In this document: piece after piece, positions 16,650 through 25,546 of the stretch | Layout of the letters: each line of letters opens with the position of its first letter | Numbering within the stretch: position 1 is the stretch's first letter | Assembly (NCBI RefSeq): GCF_022712295.1 | Contig: NZ_JALAGT010000171.1 | Location: 1-45,414, forward strand | Origin: Galactobacter sp. | Lineage (GTDB): Bacteria > Actinomycetota > Actinomycetes > Actinomycetales > Micrococcaceae | Length of the DNA stretch: 45,414 nt | Direction: 5' to 3' | Notes under the pieces: generated by a model | Database searches by the model: none | The model's input: the letters and a program-made list of their open reading frames with translations, nothing else | What the model was told of the DNA's origin: nothing | Program-made: the position numbers and the translations under genes

Positions 16650-17258
16650 TCAACGTCTAGCCGACAGGGCCGCTGCGACCCGATCGAAGCGTGTGCGATC
16701 CAACACAGCACCCTCGCGTCGCACGGCGGATTCGTCGAGGCGCAGTACCCGATCCAGCTTCACTTCCGACGGCCGCCCCTCCTTGTCCCAGTCTCCCGTG
16801 CCGAGGTCCAGGTAGTTCGGGTTGCCGTTGTCGGTGTGTTCCTTGGACGTCAGCATCAGTCCGAGCAGGTACTGGCCATCGCGACCCACGATCAGGGTCG
16901 GTCGGTCCTTGCCCTGACGGTGGTCCTCCTCATAGGGGACCCACGCCCAGACGATCTCGCCGGGATCGGCGTCGCCGTCCGGGTGAGGGGCGTACTGGGC
17001 CTTGACCCGGCCGGTGAAGTCGCCAGCGTAGGCGCCGTGGTCACCGCCGGACGGACCACTGCCCGACGGCGTGGTGGCCGGTCGCGGTGAACCCGCGCCC
17101 TGGCGCTGCCCGTGCGGGGCCGCCGTGCGCTCGTCGGGCACCGACTTCGTGGACTTGCGCTGTTGCGCGCCGATCTGGTCGCTGAGACTTCGCTTGGCCT
17201 CGCGCAGTACGGGTTTGAGCAGAGTGCGGGCCAGCCGGCCCCAACCATTCTTTGCCAT
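16650..17258 (-). CDS. PemK/MazF-like protein with long N-terminal tail
   Basis: The C-terminal half (about residues 90-202) matches the PemK/MazF fold. GEIVWAWVPYEED is the first strand region, DRPTLIVGRDG the second, and LMLTSKEH the third, and a C-terminal VKLDRVLRLD segment follows. MazF toxins are ribosome-independent RNases. The N-terminal 90 residues are basic then Gly/Pro/Ser-rich and look disordered. No antitoxin-sized gene accompanies it, and a gene of this type beside lepA is common in Micrococcales, so it may be a housekeeping relative rather than a toxin. The ATG 17258 start lies 8 nt after a -10-like TATCGT, suggesting a leaderless mRNA. Confidence 0.8.
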   Translation of the reverse strand: MAKNGWGRLARTLLKPVLREAKRSLSDQIGAQQRKSTKSVPDERTAAPHGQRQGAGSPRPATTPSGSGPSGGDHGAYAGDFTGRVKAQYAPHPDGDADPGEIVWAWVPYEEDHRQGKDRPTLIVGRDGQYLLGLMLTSKEHTDNGNPNYLDLGTGDWDKEGRPSEVKLDRVLRLDESAVRREGAVLDRTRFDRVAAALSARR

Positions 17259-17435
17259 GCACCGTGACGATACCGGCAGAGCACAGGGGCCAGGGCACCG
17301 GTGCTGGTGCGGTGTCGCCGGTTGCCCGTGAGAGAATCGGGGGAGACACAGTGCGCACGTGGTGTGGGCACCGACCAGATACACACACGGAACGCGTTTC
17401 TCGCGTACCGACGAACTGAAGCGAGGCTGACGCTC

Positions 17436-19292
17436 TTGTCCCCCCAGGCCCGTGAGATACCGGCGCCCGCCGCCACCGATCCCGCGGTGATCCGCAATTT
17501 CTGCATCATCGCCCACATCGATCACGGCAAGTCAACGCTGGCCGACCGCATGCTGCAGTCCACGGGCGTGGTGCAGCCGCGCGACATGAAGGCGCAGTAC
17601 CTGGACCGGATGGACATCGAGCGCGAACGCGGCATCACCATCAAGTCCCAGGCCGTGCGTATGCCGTGGGAAGTGGACGGTAGAGCCTATGCCTTGAACA
17701 TGATCGACACGCCTGGCCACGTCGACTTCACCTACGAGGTCTCCCGGTCGCTGGCCGCCTGTGAGGGTGCCATCCTGCTCGTTGATGCCGCTCAGGGCAT
17801 CGAGGCGCAGACCCTGGCCAATCTCTACCTGGCCATGGAGAACGACCTCACCATCATCCCGGTGTTGAACAAGATCGACCTGCCGAGCGCCGAACCGGAG
17901 AAGTACGCCGCTGAACTGGCGAACCTGATCGGTGTGGAGCCGGAGGACGTACTGAAGGTCTCGGGTAAGACCGGTCAGGGTGTCGAGGAGCTCCTCGACC
18001 AGATCGTGAAGCAGCTGCCGGCTCCCGTCGGGAATGCGGATTCCCCGGCCCGAGCCATGATCTTCGATTCGGTCTACGACTCCTACCGCGGCGTGGTGAC
18101 CTACGTGCGTGTGGTGGACGGCAAACTTTCCCCCCGCGAACGCATCGAGATGATGTCCACCGGCGCCATCCACGATCTGCTGGAGATCGGCGTGTCCTCC
18201 CCGGAGCCCGTCCCCACCAAGGGCCTGGCCGTCGGAGAGGTCGGCTACCTGATCACCGGTGTGAAGGACGTTCGTCAGTCCCGTGTGGGTGACACAGTGA
18301 CCTCGCACGCGTCGCCTGCCGAGGAGTCGTTGGGCGGCTACGAGGACCCCAAACCCATGGTGTTCGCGGGTCTGTACCCCATCGACGGATCCGACTACCC
18401 GGTCCTGCGCGATGCCCTGGACAAGCTCAAGCTCAACGACGCCGCGCTGACCTACGAGCCGGAGACGTCGGCCGCGCTCGGCTTCGGTTTCCGTGTGGGC
18501 TTCCTCGGCCTGTTGCACCTCGAGATCGTCCGCGAACGCCTGGAGCGCGAGTTCGGCCTCGACCTGATCTCCACCGCACCTGCGGTCGAATACGACGTGA
18601 TCACCGAGGACAAATCCCACCTGCACGTGAAGAACCCCTCAGAGTTCCCCAGCGGCAAGGTGCTGGAGGTCCATGAACCCATGGTGGCCGCGACCATCAT
18701 CGCGCCGAGTGAGTTCATCGGCGCCATCATGGAACTGTGCCAGTCCCGCCGCGGAATCATGGGCGGCATGGACTACATCTCCGAGGAGCGGGTGGAGATG
18801 CGCTACCGGCTGCCGCTGGCCGAGATTGTCTTCGACTTCTTCGATCACCTGAAGTCCAAGACCCGCGGCTACGCCTCGCTGGATTGGAAGTCGGATGGCG
18901 AGCAGGTGGCCGATCTGGTGAAGGTGGACATCCTGCTGCAGGGTGATCAGGTGGATGCGTTCAGCGCGATCACGCACCGGGATAAGGCCTACGCCTACGG
19001 GACCATGATGGCCACCAAGCTGCGTGAGCTCATTCCCCGTCAGCAGTTCGAGGTGCCCATCCAGGCCGCCATCGGCTCCCGCATCATTGCCCGTGAGAAC
19101 ATCCGCGCCATCCGTAAGGATGTGCTGGCCAAGTGCTACGGCGGCGACATCAGCCGTAAGCGCAAATTGCTGGAGAAGCAGAAGGAAGGCAAGAAGCGGA
19201 TGAAGATGGTGGGCCGCGTGGAGGTTCCGCAGGAGGCCTTCATCACCGCGCTCTCGTCCGACTCCGACGGCCAAGACAAGAAGAAGAAGTAG
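17436..19292 (+). CDS. lepA: Elongation factor 4 (LepA)
   Basis: LepA is a ribosome-associated GTPase, proposed to back-translocate or assist ribosome biogenesis. The 618-residue product has G1 AHIDHGKST, the switch I segment RERGITIKSQ, G3 DTPGHVDF, G4 NKIDLP, then EF-G-like domains II, III and V and the LepA-specific C-terminal domain ending in a lysine-rich tail. The start TTG 17436 is chosen because GAGG lies 9 nt upstream and homologous proteins begin shortly before RNFCIIAHIDHGK; the frame is open further upstream without a good start. It overlaps hemW by 1 bp. Confidence 0.95.
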   Translation: MSPQAREIPAPAATDPAVIRNFCIIAHIDHGKSTLADRMLQSTGVVQPRDMKAQYLDRMDIERERGITIKSQAVRMPWEVDGRAYALNMIDTPGHVDFTYEVSRSLAACEGAILLVDAAQGIEAQTLANLYLAMENDLTIIPVLNKIDLPSAEPEKYAAELANLIGVEPEDVLKVSGKTGQGVEELLDQIVKQLPAPVGNADSPARAMIFDSVYDSYRGVVTYVRVVDGKLSPRERIEMMSTGAIHDLLEIGVSSPEPVPTKGLAVGEVGYLITGVKDVRQSRVGDTVTSHASPAEESLGGYEDPKPMVFAGLYPIDGSDYPVLRDALDKLKLNDAALTYEPETSAALGFGFRVGFLGLLHLEIVRERLEREFGLDLISTAPAVEYDVITEDKSHLHVKNPSEFPSGKVLEVHEPMVAATIIAPSEFIGAIMELCQSRRGIMGGMDYISEERVEMRYRLPLAEIVFDFFDHLKSKTRGYASLDWKSDGEQVADLVKVDILLQGDQVDAFSAITHRDKAYAYGTMMATKLRELIPRQQFEVPIQAAIGSRIIARENIRAIRKDVLAKCYGGDISRKRKLLEKQKEGKKRMKMVGRVEVPQEAFITALSSDSDGQDKKKK

Positions 19293-20539
19293 TGCCCTCC
19301 ACTCTCCCTGACGGCGACCCGGCCCCTACGGACGGGTCGCTGCCGGCCTCGGCGGGGGCCAACGCCGCGCAGCGCACCCTCAGCCTGTACCTGCACGTCC
19401 CGTTCTGCCGTGTGCGCTGCGGGTACTGCGACTTCAACACCTACACCGCCACGGAGCTGGGCAACGGGGCCTCACGCGAGACCTACCCGGACGCCATGGC
19501 GGCGGAATTGGCGTTGTCCGAGCGGGTGCTCAACGACGTCGGCGCCGGTGAGCGCCCGTTGTCAACCGTGTTCTTCGGCGGTGGAACCCCCACGTTGTTG
19601 CCGGCTCAGGCGCTGGGGGACACCCTGCGCAGGGCCGTGGACCACTACGGGCTGGTCCCGGGCGCCGAGGTCACCACCGAGGCCAACCCGGACTCCGTGA
19701 CACCGGAGTCGTTGCAGACCCTTGCGGACTCCGGCTTCACACGCGTCTCCTTCGGCATGCAGTCGGTGCGCCCGCACGTGTTGAAGGTGCTCGATCGGAC
19801 CCATACACCCGAGCGGGTCCCACAGGCCGTGGCCTGGGCTCGCGAGGCCGGGCTGGACGTCAGCCTTGACCTGATCTACGGCACGCCCGGGGAGTCCCTT
19901 GAGGATTGGCGTGCGTCCCTCGAGGCGGTCCTGGCCATGGAACCGGACCATGTCTCGGCCTATGCACTGATCATCGAGAACGGCACCAAACTCGCCGCTC
20001 AGATCCGCCGCGGCGAGGTGCCGAACGTGGACGACGACGACCACGCCGACAAGTACGTCCTGGCGGACAAGATCTTGGCCGACGCCGGTTACGACTGGTA
20101 CGAGGTGTCCAATTGGGCTCGCGGCCGTCACCACCGCGCCCACCACAACGTGGCCTATTGGATGGACCAGGACTGGTGGGGCATCGGCCCGGGTGCCCAC
20201 TCCCACGTGGGCGGTGTGCGCTGGTGGAACGTGAAGCACCCTGCCGCCTACCAACAGCGTCTGGATACCGGTGTCTCTCCGGTGCATGCGCGGGAGATCC
20301 CCGACGCGGAGGCCAGGCACCTCGAACAGGTCATGCTGCGCATCCGCTTGGCCGACGGCCTGCCGCTGTCGCTTCTGTCCGACGAGGAGCGTTCCCGAGT
20401 CGCGGGGCTCGTGGCCGACGGCCTGGTGGAACCGGCGCCGGCCCGTCGGGCCGATGCGGGCGGCGAGCGCCGACTGGTCCTCACCTTGCGTGGAAGGTTG
20501 CTGGCCGACGGCGTGGTCAGGACCCTGCTGGGGTTCTGA
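19292..20539 (+). CDS. hemW: Radical SAM heme chaperone HemW
   Basis: HemW binds heme and a 4Fe-4S cluster and delivers heme to target proteins. The 415-residue protein has the radical SAM motif CRVRCGYC (C39, C43, C46) followed by Asp-Phe, which is the HemW form rather than the CxC ending of true HemN. FFGGGTPTLL and the HemN C-terminal domain follow. It is often mislabelled as coproporphyrinogen oxidase. The start GTG 19292 shares a base with the lepA stop. It converges on the TAXI gene with 5 bp between stops. Confidence 0.93.
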   Translation: MPSTLPDGDPAPTDGSLPASAGANAAQRTLSLYLHVPFCRVRCGYCDFNTYTATELGNGASRETYPDAMAAELALSERVLNDVGAGERPLSTVFFGGGTPTLLPAQALGDTLRRAVDHYGLVPGAEVTTEANPDSVTPESLQTLADSGFTRVSFGMQSVRPHVLKVLDRTHTPERVPQAVAWAREAGLDVSLDLIYGTPGESLEDWRASLEAVLAMEPDHVSAYALIIENGTKLAAQIRRGEVPNVDDDDHADKYVLADKILADAGYDWYEVSNWARGRHHRAHHNVAYWMDQDWWGIGPGAHSHVGGVRWWNVKHPAAYQQRLDTGVSPVHAREIPDAEARHLEQVMLRIRLADGLPLSLLSDEERSRVAGLVADGLVEPAPARRADAGGERRLVLTLRGRLLADGVVRTLLGF

Positions 20540-20544
20540 ACGGA

Positions 20545-21492
20545 TCAGCCGTAGCGTTCGCGGTAGCGTGCTCGCGCCGCGGGGTGCAAGGCGAGTGTGC
20601 CTGTGTCGATCAGGTCGGACGGGGTCAGGAACTGCACCCCGATGGAGTCCTGTGGAACCAGGCTGTGTGCGTCTTCGATGAGGATGTCGACGAGGGAAGC
20701 GACGGTGGAGTCTGCCAGCCCGGGGGAGGCCATCAGCAGGCTTGGCACGCCGACGGTGGTGAGCGGCGCTGTGGAGCCGTAGACGCCGCTGGGGACACGT
20801 GCCGCGAGATAGACGTCCGGGTGGTCATGTTGAAGTGCCTCGATGCCGTTGGAGAGGTCGAGCAGGCGCCGACCCGACGTGCGGGCTCGGCGGTCGATGA
20901 GTGGCGTCGGCAGGCCGCCGGACCAGAAGCAGGCGTCCACGTCTCCCGCGTCGAGTCGGTCGAGGGCCTCGGCGATCGGATGCTCCTGGACGTTCTGCCG
21001 GTCCACGTTCCGCCCGTCCTGGCCCTGCGTGTCGAGGAGCCGTCGCACGGTGAAGGAACAGCCGGAGCCTGGGGCGCCGATGGAGATCGGGTGGCCCGCG
21101 AGATCCTCGAAGGCCGTGATGGGGCCGTCGGCTCTGACGATGCATTGCAGGTAGTTCTGATAGATGCGTCCGATCGCCGCCGACCCTCCGGGATCGACCT
21201 CGGCCGTGTCCGCGAGGCACATGGCCAGTTCCGCGGCTCCGGAGGCGAGTTTCTCCAGGTTCTCGGCACTGCCGTTGGTGGCGACGGGAGTCACGGCCAG
21301 CCCGGTGTCGCCGTGGTGGGCGGCGTCTCTGAGCAACCGGGCGAATCGGTGGTAGTTGCCTCCGCGTTCCCCGGACGCCAACCGGAGCCTGGTGGCGGTG
21401 TCGCGGCCGGTGCACGCGCTGAGGCCCAGCGCCACGGCGAGTGCTGAGGAGGCCAGGGTTGCGCCGATGAGGTCGCGTCGCGTGAGGGTCAT
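20545..21492 (-). CDS. TAXI-family solute-binding lipoprotein
   Basis: The 315-residue exported protein has a signal with a twin-arginine pair (TRRDLIG), a hydrophobic core and the lipobox LSAC (C27), so it is probably a membrane-anchored lipoprotein. The mature part matches TAXI-type TRAP receptors: RLASGERGGNYHRFARLL, then VTPVATNGSAENLEKLASG, and a second lobe with ISIGAPGSGCSFTVRRLL. No TRAP membrane subunits (DctQ or DctM) are present. The start overlaps the histidine-kinase stop (ATGA), with GGAG 6 nt upstream. TAXI proteins bind dicarboxylates, glutamate or related anions. Here a sensor role with the kinase is likely. Confidence 0.9.
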   Translation of the reverse strand: MTLTRRDLIGATLASSALAVALGLSACTGRDTATRLRLASGERGGNYHRFARLLRDAAHHGDTGLAVTPVATNGSAENLEKLASGAAELAMCLADTAEVDPGGSAAIGRIYQNYLQCIVRADGPITAFEDLAGHPISIGAPGSGCSFTVRRLLDTQGQDGRNVDRQNVQEHPIAEALDRLDAGDVDACFWSGGLPTPLIDRRARTSGRRLLDLSNGIEALQHDHPDVYLAARVPSGVYGSTAPLTTVGVPSLLMASPGLADSTVASLVDILIEDAHSLVPQDSIGVQFLTPSDLIDTGTLALHPAARARYRERYG

Positions 21493-22889
21493 GTCTGCTC
21501 CGTCCTGATCCGGATGCGGAGTCCGCCGTCGGTACCCCGGTCGGTGGCGACGGTGGCGCGGTTGGCCCGGGCGAGTTGAAGGACGATCGCGTGGCCCAGC
21601 CCGGATCCCGGTAGGGAGGAGTGGTTTCTGGCACGCCAGAAGCGGGTGCCGAGGTGCTCCAATTCGTGGTCGGTGAGCCCGGGGCCGTCGTCGCTGATCG
21701 TGAGTGTCGCGGTGGAGGCGCTCTGCTCCCACGCCAGCGTCATGGTGGCCTCGGGCCCCGCGTACTTACCGGCGTTGTCCACCAGGATGGCGAGGATCTC
21801 GTCGAGGTCCTGTCGGGAGAACCTGGGGCGGGCCGCTGAGGGCACGGCTTTCAGGGTCAGCCCGCACCCGAGGGCGGCCGCCCGATGGGCGTCCGCCAGT
21901 TCCTCCGCCGTGATGATCGGGTACTCGTCTGTGGGGGAGTCTGCGGCGTTCGGTGAGGTGGCCTGATTGGCCCTGTGCTCCGCTCTGGCCAGTTCCAGGA
22001 TGCGATCGATGGTGCGCTCGAGCCGATCGAGATCCCGGTCGATGGCAGCGATCTCGTTGCGGTCGACGGCGGCGTCCAGCGCGTCGGCACCAGAGAAGGT
22101 CATGGCGTCAAGTCGCATGCGTACGGCGGCCAGGGGATTGCGCAGCTGGTGCGAGGTGGCGGCAACCAACCCGCGCTGCTGTTCCAAGGTGTCTTCGACG
22201 TGCTGGGCCATGCGCTGGAAGGACCGTGAGAGCCGGCGTAGCTCGGGCGGTCCCGTGACCGCGGCCGGGCGGTAGTCCTCCTGCTCGGCGAGCGCGTTCG
22301 CAGCGAGGTCGAGCGCGCGGACGGGGCGTAGCACCCAGTGGGTCCACCAGACCGAGGCGAGCAGGACGGCGGCCAGGACCCCGAGTCCGGCAGTGCCGGC
22401 CATGGCCAGCTGGCGGGTCACGTCGCCCTTGGCCCGGGTGAGGTTCGCCTCCAGGGCCACCGCGCCGATGGGGGAGGTGCCCTGGGACAGCACGGGGGAG
22501 GCGAAGACGGCGGTGTCGGCGCTCCATGGCAGGATCGCGTCGCTGTCGGCGTGGTCCACTCCGCGCAGGGCCGCGTCGAGCGCCGGTTCCACCTTTCCTT
22601 CTGCCCGCATCCCACCGCTGGAGGCGACCACTCGATCGGCGTCGTCCACCACCACGGCACGCTCGCCATAGACGCGTTCCAGGCGGTCCAGATAGCTCTG
22701 CAGGCTGGAGGCGTCGGAGCCCGCAACGGGACCTGCGGCGCGTTGCAGGATCCGGTCGATGGTCGCCGTGCGCTGGAGCCGGAGTTGGTCGGTGCGCTCG
22801 TGGGAAATCGCCTGGGACACCGGGAACAGGATGGCGATGACGGTCAGCAGCCCCAGCAGGGCCAACGGAAGCAGGACTCGCCGTCTCAT
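21489..22889 (-). CDS. Two-component sensor histidine kinase
   Basis: The 466-residue membrane kinase has a first transmembrane helix at about residues 7-28 and an extracytoplasmic domain of about 130 residues. A second helix (about 160-185) and a HAMP-like linker follow. The dimerisation domain carries the phospho-acceptor His247 in ATSHQLRNP, and the ATPase domain has an N box (LVDNAGKYAG), a G1 box (DDGPGL) and GSGLGHA. It overlaps the response regulator upstream by 4 bp and the TAXI gene downstream by 4 bp, so the three are translated together. Its periplasmic side is the natural docking site for the TAXI protein. Confidence 0.93.
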   Translation of the reverse strand: MRRRVLLPLALLGLLTVIAILFPVSQAISHERTDQLRLQRTATIDRILQRAAGPVAGSDASSLQSYLDRLERVYGERAVVVDDADRVVASSGGMRAEGKVEPALDAALRGVDHADSDAILPWSADTAVFASPVLSQGTSPIGAVALEANLTRAKGDVTRQLAMAGTAGLGVLAAVLLASVWWTHWVLRPVRALDLAANALAEQEDYRPAAVTGPPELRRLSRSFQRMAQHVEDTLEQQRGLVAATSHQLRNPLAAVRMRLDAMTFSGADALDAAVDRNEIAAIDRDLDRLERTIDRILELARAEHRANQATSPNAADSPTDEYPIITAEELADAHRAAALGCGLTLKAVPSAARPRFSRQDLDEILAILVDNAGKYAGPEATMTLAWEQSASTATLTISDDGPGLTDHELEHLGTRFWRARNHSSLPGSGLGHAIVLQLARANRATVATDRGTDGGLRIRIRTEQT

Positions 22890-23533
22890 GAGGGCAGTTC
22901 GAGGCGGAAACCGAACCCGCGGATGGTCGTGATGGTGAGCAGAGGTAGTTTCTGGCGCAGTTGGGCCAGATGCACATCGAAGGATCGCGAGGTCGAGGCG
23001 TAGCCCGGGCCCCAGACCCGTTCGAGGACGGCCTGCCTCTCCACCGCGGTTCCGGCGCTGCGCGCCAAGGCCATGAGGAGGGCGAATTCGGTCGGGGTGA
23101 GAGACACCTCGGTGCCGTCCTGCCTCACCTGGCGGGCGACCTCGTCGATCTGCACGGGGCCCAGATCGATCCGGTCGGAGGTCGCGTAGCGACGGGTGAC
23201 GGCGGTGAGCCGGGCCAGCAGTTCGTGCAGGCGCACGGGTTTGACCAGGTAGTCGTCTGCGCCAGAGCGCAAGGCGCGCACCGTGGAGCGCTCGTCGTCG
23301 CGTGCGGTCACCACGATCACGGGCAGGTCCGCCACATTGCGCAGGCGGTCCAGTACATCCAGTCCGTCCATGTCCTCGAGGCCGAGATCCAACATGAGCA
23401 CGTCCGCATTGCCGTGCTCGCTGAGGACGTCCGCGCCCCTCGTGACCCGGCTGCACACGTGGCCCGCCCGATTCAGGGCTCCGGCCAGGGCAGCGGAGAC
23501 GGAGGGGTCGTCCTCCGCGATGAGCACACGCAT
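22886..23533 (-). CDS. OmpR/PhoB-type response regulator
   Basis: The 215-residue protein has a receiver domain with the acidic pair at residues 8-9, phospho-acceptor Asp49 (LMLD), the conserved Thr in VVTARDD and Lys in DYLVKPV, and a C-terminal winged helix ending FGFRLELP. I chose ATG 23533, the first codon of MRVLIAEDD; 7 nt before it lies CATACT, a weak -10, so the mRNA may be leaderless. It is the first gene of the minus-strand operon and is divergent from the transporter, whose upstream repeats are its likely binding sites. Confidence 0.94.
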   Translation of the reverse strand: MRVLIAEDDPSVSAALAGALNRAGHVCSRVTRGADVLSEHGNADVLMLDLGLEDMDGLDVLDRLRNVADLPVIVVTARDDERSTVRALRSGADDYLVKPVRLHELLARLTAVTRRYATSDRIDLGPVQIDEVARQVRQDGTEVSLTPTEFALLMALARSAGTAVERQAVLERVWGPGYASTSRSFDVHLAQLRQKLPLLTITTIRGFGFRLELPS

Positions 23534-23617
23534 GGGATCAAGTATGCACACAGTCCGCACGCGCCCCGCGACGAACCAACGTGAGTACGTAAAGACAGTG
23601 TTAAGAAATCCGATGTG

Positions 23618-23688
23618 ACCCACCTCATGCCTCGCAGACTGAGTGGGTGGCGCAGCCCTCGGGTTGCTCCGAACCACTCGAACCACTC
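23618..23688. promoter_or_regulatory. Repeat-rich control region upstream of the MHS transporter
   Basis: ACCCACCTCA (23618-23627) and TGAGTGGGT (23640-23648) form an inverted repeat with one extra base. GAACCACTC is repeated in tandem without a gap at 23671-23679 and 23680-23688, and contains the same CCACTC core in the opposite sense to GAGTGG. Tandem 9-10 bp direct repeats are typical of OmpR-family binding sites. Confidence 0.45.
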
Positions 23689-23705
23689 GACGACGGGAAG
23701 CAACG

Positions 23706-25064
23706 ATGTCAACGATGACGCAACAGCCGCCAGGGCCTGGGACCAAGACCACGCGGACCTCGACCACCATGGGTCGGGCGGTGTCCAATACGCTGAAGGG
23801 TTCGGCGGGCAACCTCGTCGAGTGGTACGACGTCTACGTCTACTCGGTGTTCGCCAGCTACTTCGAATCCCAGTTCTTCTCCGAGGACGAGGCGAATTCG
23901 ACCCTGTACGTCTGGGCCATCTTCGCCGTCACGTTCATCATGCGGCCCATCGGCTCCTGGTTCTTCGGCCGCTTCGCCGATCGGCACGGTCGGCGCTTGT
24001 CCTTGAGCGTCTCCGTCTCCCTCATGGCTGCGTGCTCCCTCCTGGTGGCCGTCTCGCCGACCGCCAACACCATCGGTGTCGGTGCCGTGGTGCTGCTGGT
24101 GTTCGCCCGTCTTGTGCAAGGCTTCGCCACCGGCGGCGAGTACGGCACCAGCGCCACCTACATGTCCGAGACCGCGCTGCCGGGCCGCCGCGGATTCCTC
24201 TCCTCCTTCAATTACGTGACCCTGGTGGGCGGCCACGTCCTGGCCCAGTTGACGCTGATGATCATGGTGCTGACCATGAGCCACGACCAGATCCAGACGT
24301 GGGGCTGGAGGGTGGCCTTCGCCATCGGCGCCGTGGGTGCGCTGGTGGTGTTGTGGATCCGTCGGACCATGGACGAGTCCCTGCAGACCTCCACGCTGCA
24401 GGCGGTCAAGGCCGGCGAGTCCGAGCAGTCCGGATCCATGAAGGAATTGCTGCTGAACCAGTGGCGTCCGCTGCTGCTGTGCTTCCTGGTGACCGCAGGC
24501 GGAACGTTGGCCTTCTACGTCTACTCCGTCACGGGCCCCAATATCGTCAAGTCACTCTTCGCCGACGGCGATGTCGTGGCCAGTACCCTGATCAACTTCC
24601 TCGCCCTGACCTTCCTCATGCTGCTGCAGCCCTTGGGTGGCTACATTTCCGACAAGGTGGGACGCAAGGCGCTGCTGGTCTTCTTCGGGGTGGGCGGCGT
24701 GGCCTACACCTGGTTCCTGCTCACCTACCTGCCCAAGCAGTCCAGCCCGGTCTCGGCCTTCCTGATCCTTGCCGTGGGCTTCGTGATCCTCACCGGCTAC
24801 ACCTCCATCAACGCGGTGGTGAAGGCGGAGCTCTTCCCGACCCACATCCGTGCGCTCGGTGTCGGATTCGGGTATGCCCTGGCCAACTCCGCCTTCGGAG
24901 GCACCGCACCGCTGATGTACGAGGCCGCAACCGGCGCGGACAGGATGCCGCTGTTCATCGCGGTCGCCACGGCCATCATCGCCGTGTCGCTGCTGGTCTA
25001 CATCTTCGCGTTGAAGAACAAGAGCCCCAACTGGCTCGACGACGAGCACAAGATGCGCGGCTGA
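23706..25064 (+). CDS. MHS-type major facilitator transporter
   Basis: The 452-residue protein has twelve predicted membrane segments. It belongs to the metabolite:H+ symporter (MHS) group, as shown by the N-terminal GNLVEWYDVYVYS, the loop signature GRFADRHGRR between helices 2 and 3, and GFATGGEYGTSATYMSE after helix 4. Members carry alpha-ketoglutarate, citrate, proline-betaine or shikimate; the exact substrate cannot be told. ATG 23706 has GGGAAG upstream. It is divergent from the two-component/TAXI operon, which suggests regulated uptake of the ligand that the TAXI protein captures. Confidence 0.92.
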   Translation: MSTMTQQPPGPGTKTTRTSTTMGRAVSNTLKGSAGNLVEWYDVYVYSVFASYFESQFFSEDEANSTLYVWAIFAVTFIMRPIGSWFFGRFADRHGRRLSLSVSVSLMAACSLLVAVSPTANTIGVGAVVLLVFARLVQGFATGGEYGTSATYMSETALPGRRGFLSSFNYVTLVGGHVLAQLTLMIMVLTMSHDQIQTWGWRVAFAIGAVGALVVLWIRRTMDESLQTSTLQAVKAGESEQSGSMKELLLNQWRPLLLCFLVTAGGTLAFYVYSVTGPNIVKSLFADGDVVASTLINFLALTFLMLLQPLGGYISDKVGRKALLVFFGVGGVAYTWFLLTYLPKQSSPVSAFLILAVGFVILTGYTSINAVVKAELFPTHIRALGVGFGYALANSAFGGTAPLMYEAATGADRMPLFIAVATAIIAVSLLVYIFALKNKSPNWLDDEHKMRG

Positions 25065-25075
25065 CCGGCAACCGA

Positions 25076-25121
25076 AAGGCCCGGTGCGACGAGGAATCCA
25101 ACCTCGCCGTCACCGGGCCTT
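25076..25121. terminator. Bidirectional terminator between transporter and DUF4870 gene
   Basis: AAGGCCCGGTG pairs with CACCGGGCCTT (11 bp), and CGAGG with CCTCG closer in. It lies between two convergent stop codons and serves both genes. Confidence 0.82.
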
Positions 25122-25135
25122 CGCTCGTTGCGGGA

Positions 25136-25546
25136 TCACTCGTAGAGGAACATCCGCACGTTGAGTTTGTAGAGATACGGGCGGCCCTTGTTGACCTGGA
25201 CGCCGCCCAACACCCCGGAGATGGTCATGAACAGCCATATCAGGACCGCCACGACAGAGAAGATCCAGCCGATCGCAGGGATGAAGCCGAGGCCAAGGAA
25301 AACGACCACCAACACGGTCAGAGGGAGCGTGAAGTTGAAGGCCTCACGGGATTCCTGGCGCGTGAACGGTCCTCGATCGCGGAAGGCCAAGTAGACGCAG
25401 AGGCTGGGGATGAACCCTGCGATGGAGAAGCTGTGGGCCACGTAGGCCCACCGGCGGTCCTCTGCAGGGGTCAAGGGAAGCGACCGGGTGTGCTCTCGGG
25501 GCGTATTGCCGCGGCCCTGAGCCGGGGGCTGGGATTGTGAGGACAC
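25136..25546 (-). CDS. DUF4870 small membrane protein
   Basis: The 136-residue protein has a polar Gln/Pro-rich N-terminus and then the DUF4870 pattern. WAYVAHSFSIAGFIPSL gives the first membrane helix, the conserved RQESREAFNFTLP loop follows, and two or three more helices come after it. Function is unknown for the family. I chose GTG 25546, with GAAGGAGG about 10 nt upstream; the frame is open for 31 more codons but would need TTG at 25639. It converges on the transporter gene. Nothing recognisable was seen in the 118-bp gap to the next gene. Confidence 0.82.
   Translation of the reverse strand: MSSQSQPPAQGRGNTPREHTRSLPLTPAEDRRWAYVAHSFSIAGFIPSLCVYLAFRDRGPFTRQESREAFNFTLPLTVLVVVFLGLGFIPAIGWIFSVVAVLIWLFMTISGVLGGVQVNKGRPYLYKLNVRMFLYE

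Noticed and set aside
16650..17258. Active toxin-antitoxin pair
   Set aside because: No antitoxin-sized gene lies next to the PemK-like gene on the same strand; rpsT and lepA occupy both sides.
20545..21492. Complete TRAP transporter
   Set aside because: Only the solute-binding protein is present; no gene with DctQ- or DctM-type membrane helices is adjacent.
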